A stretch of 17,279 nt of DNA from Thermoleophilia bacterium UBA2241. GTDB taxonomy: Bacteria; Actinomycetota; Thermoleophilia; UBA2241. Each line of letters starts with the position of its first letter. The stretch's first letter is position 1. Below are positions 14,107 through 17,279 of this stretch, piece by piece. The DNA is taken from assembly GCA_002347645.1 (NCBI GenBank), contig DDYF01000004.1, forward strand, positions 76,840-94,118, in the 5' to 3' direction. The notes under the pieces are model-generated. The model ran no database searches, was not told the origin of the DNA, and saw only the letters and a list, made by a program, of their open reading frames with translations. The position numbers and the translations under genes are program-made.

Positions 14107-15284
14107 CGCTCCATTGTCGCGTCGCCCGAAGCGCGTGTCATGAACGCCGCCAGCACCGCCTCGTCGTCCTCGGCCTCGAGGTAAGGTGCGACATCGTCGA
14201 GCAGGCTGCGCAGCAGGGGGTCGGCGGCGGTGACCTGCCCGAGGGGCACTCTTGCCGACGCGAGCTTCGCGTCCAGGTCTTCTTGGCGCCGACGCAGTGT
14301 CTCGACGGCCGCCATGAGGCCTCGCCACGCCGCCACGTACTCGGCGGAGAGTCCCGGCGCGTCGTCGGTGTGGACGAAGACGTCCTCCCCCTCTGCGTCG
14401 TCCGACTCCGCGGGTAAGGCCGCCCCCGGCGCCGGCGCTACCCCGGTGGCCGCCTCGTCTGCTTGTGGGTCCACAGGTCCGTCGGCCCCTGCCGCGCCGC
14501 TGCCCTGAACGCACTCACGCGCCAACCGGTCGCTCTCGGCCGCCGACGCCTCCGCGTACACCGATTCGGCCGCCAGGACCTCTTGGGCCGCGACGCGCAG
14601 CGCACCCGCCGCCTCGCCGGCCGCCATCATGCCGGCGATCGGCTGCATGATCGCCGCCCCGAACTGTTCGGCGACGGCCTGCTGCCCCGCGGCAGACGCC
14701 GCGGGGGGCTGGCCGCCACACCCCGGGCACGCGGCCCCGGCCGGCGCCAGCCGGTCGCAGTTCGGGCAGCGACGCAACAGGCCGGGGACCATGGCGGCCA
14801 TCGCGGGGGCCATCTCGACCTGGCGCACGACCAGCGTCCCGCCGAGAAGGTCGCCGATGCGCTGTCGCGCCGGGGTGACGAGCACCACCAGGCCACCGGG
14901 CAGACCGGCGAAGAACAGGTCGAACGGGCGGATCAGGTTGCGAACGATGGAGCGCGACCAGCCGCACGGCTCGCCGTCCTTGACCCTGACGACGCGCAGG
15001 CCCAGGGCGAGCTTGCCCACCGTGCGGCTCCACGCGCCTTCGCAGACGAGGAAGTAGGCGAAGAGGATCACGTAGACGGCGAGTCCCGAGTTCGACTGGA
15101 GCATGTCCCGCACGGCGCTCGGGTCAAGGCTCTCGAGACCGTCGCCGCGCAGGACGCCGGCCGTCATGAGGACGGCGGTCAGCAGCCCCACGACGACCGT
15201 GTCGATGACGTAGGCGATCCCCCGGGAGAACACCGACTGGGGCAGGAGGTAGGTTGATGCGCGCGCGGTCGAGGGGGCGTCCAT
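14091..15284 (-). CDS. RDD-family membrane protein with zinc ribbon and long C-terminal region
   Basis: The protein has 397 residues from the ATG at 15284. The RDD domain spans about 15-158: FSRGIAYVIDT with Arg21 and Asp28, helices at about 22-44, 66-82 and 120-138, WSRTVGKLALGLRV (the R.xGK.x.GLRV signature) at 85-98, and RQRIGDLLGGTLVV. A zinc ribbon follows: Cys173-x2-Cys176 and Cys186-x2-Cys189 (CPNC, CPGC). The remaining 200 residues are Ala/Glu/Asp-rich, with helical stretches and a likely coiled coil near WRGLMAAVETLRRRQEDLD. RDD proteins are integral membrane proteins, some reported as ion antiporters; the function here is unknown. It is convergent with XpaC-TelA, whose first protein also has a zinc ribbon plus membrane helices. 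TAGCAT nine bases before the start suggests a nearly leaderless transcript. Confidence 0.9.
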   Translation of the reverse strand: MDAPSTARASTYLLPQSVFSRGIAYVIDTVVVGLLTAVLMTAGVLRGDGLESLDPSAVRDMLQSNSGLAVYVILFAYFLVCEGAWSRTVGKLALGLRVVRVKDGEPCGWSRSIVRNLIRPFDLFFAGLPGGLVVLVTPARQRIGDLLGGTLVVRQVEMAPAMAAMVPGLLRRCPNCDRLAPAGAACPGCGGQPPAASAAGQQAVAEQFGAAIMQPIAGMMAAGEAAGALRVAAQEVLAAESVYAEASAAESDRLARECVQGSGAAGADGPVDPQADEAATGVAPAPGAALPAESDDAEGEDVFVHTDDAPGLSAEYVAAWRGLMAAVETLRRRQEDLDAKLASARVPLGQVTAADPLLRSLLDDVAPYLEAEDDEAVLAAFMTRASGDATMEREPAS

Positions 15285-15293
15285 GTCCCGGCC

Positions 15294-15299
15294 ATGCTA
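15294..15299 (-). promoter_or_regulatory. -10 element near the RDD start codon
   Basis: The minus strand reads GGTAGCAT, ending nine bases before the ATG at 15284. The predicted leader is only two or three bases. The same hexamer precedes the gene at 4075. Confidence 0.4.
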
Positions 15300-15373
15300 C
15301 CGCGCGAGGCCGCCGGAGTCGCCCCGGCGGCCGGCGGGGCAGCTCGCAGGGCTGCCGCACCGGCCGCCGTCGC

Positions 15374-15565
15374 TCAGCTCGCGGCGTGCACCTTACGGAT
15401 GTCGTTGGCCACGCTGGCCAGGAACCCGACGGTGATCACGATGGGCATCAGCCTGAACGTCACCCAGTCGGGGAAATGGAGCAGGTAGTAGCACACGGCT
15501 ACCACGACGGCCATTCAAGCGACGTACCCGACCACCCATCCAACGACCTTGCCGACCCACTTCAT
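15374..15565 (-). pseudogene. Tiny membrane-protein gene interrupted by an in-frame TGA
   Basis: An ATG at 15565 with AAGGAGCACGC upstream (a good ribosome site) opens a frame encoding MKWVGKVVGWVVGYVA. It is then stopped by TGA at 15517-15515. An ATG follows at once (TGAATG) and the same frame continues for 46 codons (MAVVVAVCYYLLHFPDWVTF onwards, ending VANDIRKVHAAS) to TGA at 15376-15374. Read through, it is a 63-residue protein with two hydrophobic helices and a basic start. A change of TGG (Trp) to TGA would explain it. Alternatives are stop-start re-initiation producing two peptides, or a sequencing error. No family is recognised. It lies between the RDD and DUF5131 genes. Confidence 0.5.
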
Positions 15566-15781
15566 GCGTGCTCCTTCACGTGTCGCCCACACACCCGACG
15601 GCCCCCAGCCGGACGACCGTCGCCCCGAGCGATGATACGCCCTTGCGAGGTGGGAGCGGCCGTCGCGGCGTCACGGATGGAGACGGTGGAGAAGAGGATC
15701 GGCGAGCCGTCTCGCGAGCGGCTTGACGGCGCCGAGTCGGCGCTCGCGGAGCCTCGGCAGTCTGTCGTCGTTGCCGGTCGC

Positions 15782-15787
15782 TACACT
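15782..15787 (+). promoter_or_regulatory. -10 element of a leaderless promoter for the DUF5131 gene
   Basis: TACACT ends exactly six bases before the GTG at 15794, so the expected transcript start coincides with the start codon. A GGTGG purine run also sits between them but is too close to act as a normal ribosome site. Confidence 0.45.
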
Positions 15788-15793
15788 GGTGGC

Positions 15794-16549
15794 GTGAACG
15801 CCGACCATGACCGCCTGCCACCGACGCGCTGGGAGTCCTGGAACCCCGTCACCGGGTGCACCAAGGTGTCCGAGGGCTGCCGGCACTGCTACGCGGAGCG
15901 GTTCGCCGAGCGTTGGCGAGGCATCCCTGGGCACCACTACGAGCACGGCTTCGACCTTCAGCTCCGCCCCGAACGCCTCGAGGTGCCGCTGCACTGGAAG
16001 CGGCCGCGGCGCGTCTTCGTCGACTCGATGGGCGATCTCTTCCACGAGAGTATCCCCGATGACTACGTGCGCGAGGTCTTCGACGTCATGAAGGGCGCGC
16101 CCCAGCACGTCTTCCACGTGCTCACGAAGCGCGCCGACCGCATGCTCGCGCTGGCGCCGTCCCTGCCCTGGCCGCCCAACGTGTGGATGGGCGTGACCGT
16201 CGAGAGCGGCCGGCACGCGGCACGGGCGAACGCCCTGCGCCGCGTCCCTGCCGCGATCCGTCACGTCTCCGCCGAGCCGCTTCTGGGGCCCCTCGACGCG
16301 CTCGACCTGACGCATATCGACCTCGTCATCGCCGGCGGCGAGTCGGGGCCGGGGCGCAGGCCCCCGCAGCCCGACTGGCTCCGCGGCCTGCGCGACCGCT
16401 GCGTGGCTGCCAGCGTCGCCTTCGCGTTCAAGGGGTGGGGCGGCTCAAGCCAGAGCGAGGGGGGCCGCCTGCTCGACGGCCGCGAGTGGCGGCAGTCGCC
16501 GCCCCTGCCGTTCGCCCACGGCGGCCCGATCCAGCAGCCGCTGTTCTGA
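15794..16549 (+). CDS. DUF5131 (phage Gp37/Gp68) family three-Cys-motif protein
   Basis: The protein has 251 residues from the GTG at 15794. An upstream ATG at 15677 stays in frame but would add a tail not typical of the family. The signature WNPVTGC with Cys22-x6-Cys29-x2-Cys32 (CTKVSEGCRHCYAE) marks the family and probably binds metal or a cluster; the family is related to radical-SAM-type proteins. Other blocks: FVDSMGDLFHE near 75-85, LTKRADRM at 110-117, NVWMGVTVES at 129-138, SAEPLLGPL at 159-167, AGGESGPGRRP at 180-190, and FKGWGG at 212-217. The family occurs in phages and chromosomes, often beside the partner TcmP. No such partner is next to it: the downstream gene is convergent msrB. 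Its biochemical role is unknown. Confidence 0.92.
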   Translation: MNADHDRLPPTRWESWNPVTGCTKVSEGCRHCYAERFAERWRGIPGHHYEHGFDLQLRPERLEVPLHWKRPRRVFVDSMGDLFHESIPDDYVREVFDVMKGAPQHVFHVLTKRADRMLALAPSLPWPPNVWMGVTVESGRHAARANALRRVPAAIRHVSAEPLLGPLDALDLTHIDLVIAGGESGPGRRPPQPDWLRGLRDRCVAASVAFAFKGWGGSSQSEGGRLLDGREWRQSPPLPFAHGGPIQQPLF

Positions 16550-16557
16550 GCGATGCC

Positions 16558-16574
16558 GGCGGTCAGCGACCGCC
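16558..16574. terminator. Hairpin between the convergent DUF5131 and msrB genes
   Basis: GGCGGTC-AGC-GACCGCC is a perfect seven-base-pair stem with a three-base loop, filling the 25-bp gap between the two stop codons. It can act for both strands. There is no T-tract. Confidence 0.5.
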
Positions 16575-17063
16575 TCACTCGGCCGGCGCCTCGTCCTCGA
16601 ACAGCGCGAGGTACTCGGCGTACCCCTCGCGCTCCAGGTCCTCCTTCGGGATGAAGCGCAGTGACGCGGAGTTCATGCAGTAGCGTAGGCGGGTCGGCTT
16701 GGGACCGTCCTTGAAGACGTGGCCGAGGTGGGACCCAGCGCCCGTGCTGCGCACCTCGGCCCGGGGCATCAGAAGCTTGAAGTCGACCTTGGTGGTCACG
16801 GCCTCGGGGCGCAGCGGCCGCGAGAAGCTCGGCCAGCCAGTCCCGGAGTCGTACTTGTCCTTCGAGCCGAACAGCGGCTCGCCGCTGACGACGTCGACGT
16901 AGATGCCGTCGCGGTGCTCGTCCCAGTACTCGTTGTCGAACGCCGGCTCGGTGCCCTCGCGCTGCGTCACCTCGTACTGCAGCGGCGTGAGACGCCGGCG
17001 CAGGTCGTCGTCACTCTCGGGTGCGCGCGCGGCTGCGTCGCGCGCGCCCTCGTCCTTGCTCAT
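16575..17063 (-). CDS. msrB: Peptide-methionine (R)-S-oxide reductase, zinc-free single-Cys type
   Basis: The protein has 162 residues from the ATG at 17063. The adjacent GTG at 17066 is an equal candidate (GAGGAG seven bases upstream), and an ATG at 17123 is in frame but less likely. MsrB reduces methionine-R-sulfoxide in proteins after oxidative damage. Motifs: LTPLQYEVTQREGTEPAF at 25-42, GIYVDVVSGEPLF at 53-65, YDSGTGWPSF at 71-80, GSHLGHVFKDGP at 110-121, and RYCMNSASLRF at 127-137 with catalytic Cys129. The two CxxC pairs that bind zinc in the E. coli type are replaced (VDVVSGEP and STGAGSHL). The resolving Cys of the GCGWPSF motif is Thr75. Cys129 is the only cysteine in the protein, so the sulfenic acid must be reduced directly by thioredoxin or another thiol. 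It is cytoplasmic with no signal peptide. Confidence 0.96.
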   Translation of the reverse strand: MSKDEGARDAAARAPESDDDLRRRLTPLQYEVTQREGTEPAFDNEYWDEHRDGIYVDVVSGEPLFGSKDKYDSGTGWPSFSRPLRPEAVTTKVDFKLLMPRAEVRSTGAGSHLGHVFKDGPKPTRLRYCMNSASLRFIPKEDLEREGYAEYLALFEDEAPAE

Positions 17064-17066
17064 CAC

Positions 17067-17279
17067 GTTTGCTCTCCTCGAGACGCTCCGCTCCGAACGG
17101 GATAGTCCGGAGGTCATCCGCACGGATACTTCCCGGGGGTATCGGGCGGCACACCTCCAGAGCCTGACGCCACACCTCGTGGGGAGCGCTCCTCCGGCGA
17201 GACCGTCGCCTGCACTACCCCAGTCCCAATGGTGATGCTCGGCTGACGGGAGGCGCTAGTGTCTTGAGTCTTTAGTTGC
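17067..17279. other. Right-edge non-coding region
   Basis: This is upstream sequence of msrB. It contains a GATAC/GTATC inverted repeat (17125-17129 with 17139-17143) around a CCCGGG core. The last 25 bases are clearly AT-richer than the rest of the window. No gene with convincing codon bias or start is visible on either strand before the edge. Confidence 0.4.

Noticed and set aside
12694..14514. Minus-strand open frame of 606 codons opposite the XpaC, TelA and RDD genes
   Set aside because: It is antisense to TelA and XpaC, whose motifs are clear. It spans three real genes and has no domain of its own.
15254..15793. Extension of the DUF5131 frame upstream of 15794
   Set aside because: It overlaps the RDD start and the TGA-interrupted gene, family members begin close to the WNPVTGC motif, and a -10 element sits six bases before the GTG.

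Overview
The window is a GC-rich (roughly 70%) chromosomal segment from a bacterium. The strong third-position GC bias, -10-only promoters placed directly against start codons (a leaderless habit), and the gene families point to an actinomycete. A Thermoleophilia-like lineage is possible, but that is inference. The GC bias creates many long open frames antisense to or out of frame with real genes, and these are left out. There are no tRNA or rRNA genes, CRISPR arrays or intact insertion sequences.

Layout. 1-2526 (minus): a two-helix membrane protein followed by a DUF2207 membrane protein that runs off the left edge. 2649-4707: an SGNH/GDSL hydrolase (+), then an SDR oxidoreductase (-) and a small NAD(P)-binding protein (+) that share a 61-bp divergent promoter region. 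4767-6575: an SRPBCC-TIGR01777 epimerase fusion (-) and a DUF1059 small protein (+). 6624-8249: an MFS exporter (+) facing a small four-helix membrane protein (-). 8286-8773: a 488-bp stretch with a possible gene remnant and a cluster of strong inverted repeats. 8774-11724 (minus): a TetR regulator and an MMPL/RND-type exporter with ATGA overlap, behind a well-formed promoter with a palindromic operator. 11945-14073 (+): an XpaC-like protein with an N-terminal zinc ribbon, coupled by ATGA overlap to a TelA-family protein. 14091-15284 (-): a convergent RDD membrane protein with its own zinc ribbon. 15374-15565 (-): a tiny membrane-protein gene interrupted by an in-frame TGA. 15794-16549 (+): a DUF5131 (phage Gp37/Gp68, three-Cys) protein. 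16575-17063 (-): a methionine sulfoxide reductase B of the zinc-free, single-Cys type.

How the genes fit together. Two units are clear. In TetR-MMPL, a repressor probably controls its own transcription and that of a proton-driven exporter. In XpaC-TelA, the classic stress/toxic-anion pair faces an RDD protein that also carries a zinc ribbon. The rest look like single-gene housekeeping or envelope and redox functions (MsrB, SDRs, MFS, GDSL hydrolase). I see no complete undescribed defence or mobile system. The best leads are the structured 8.4-8.75 kb region, the TGA-interrupted membrane peptide, the recurrent GGTAGnnT start-proximal promoter motif, and the zinc-ribbon XpaC/TelA/RDD neighbourhood.
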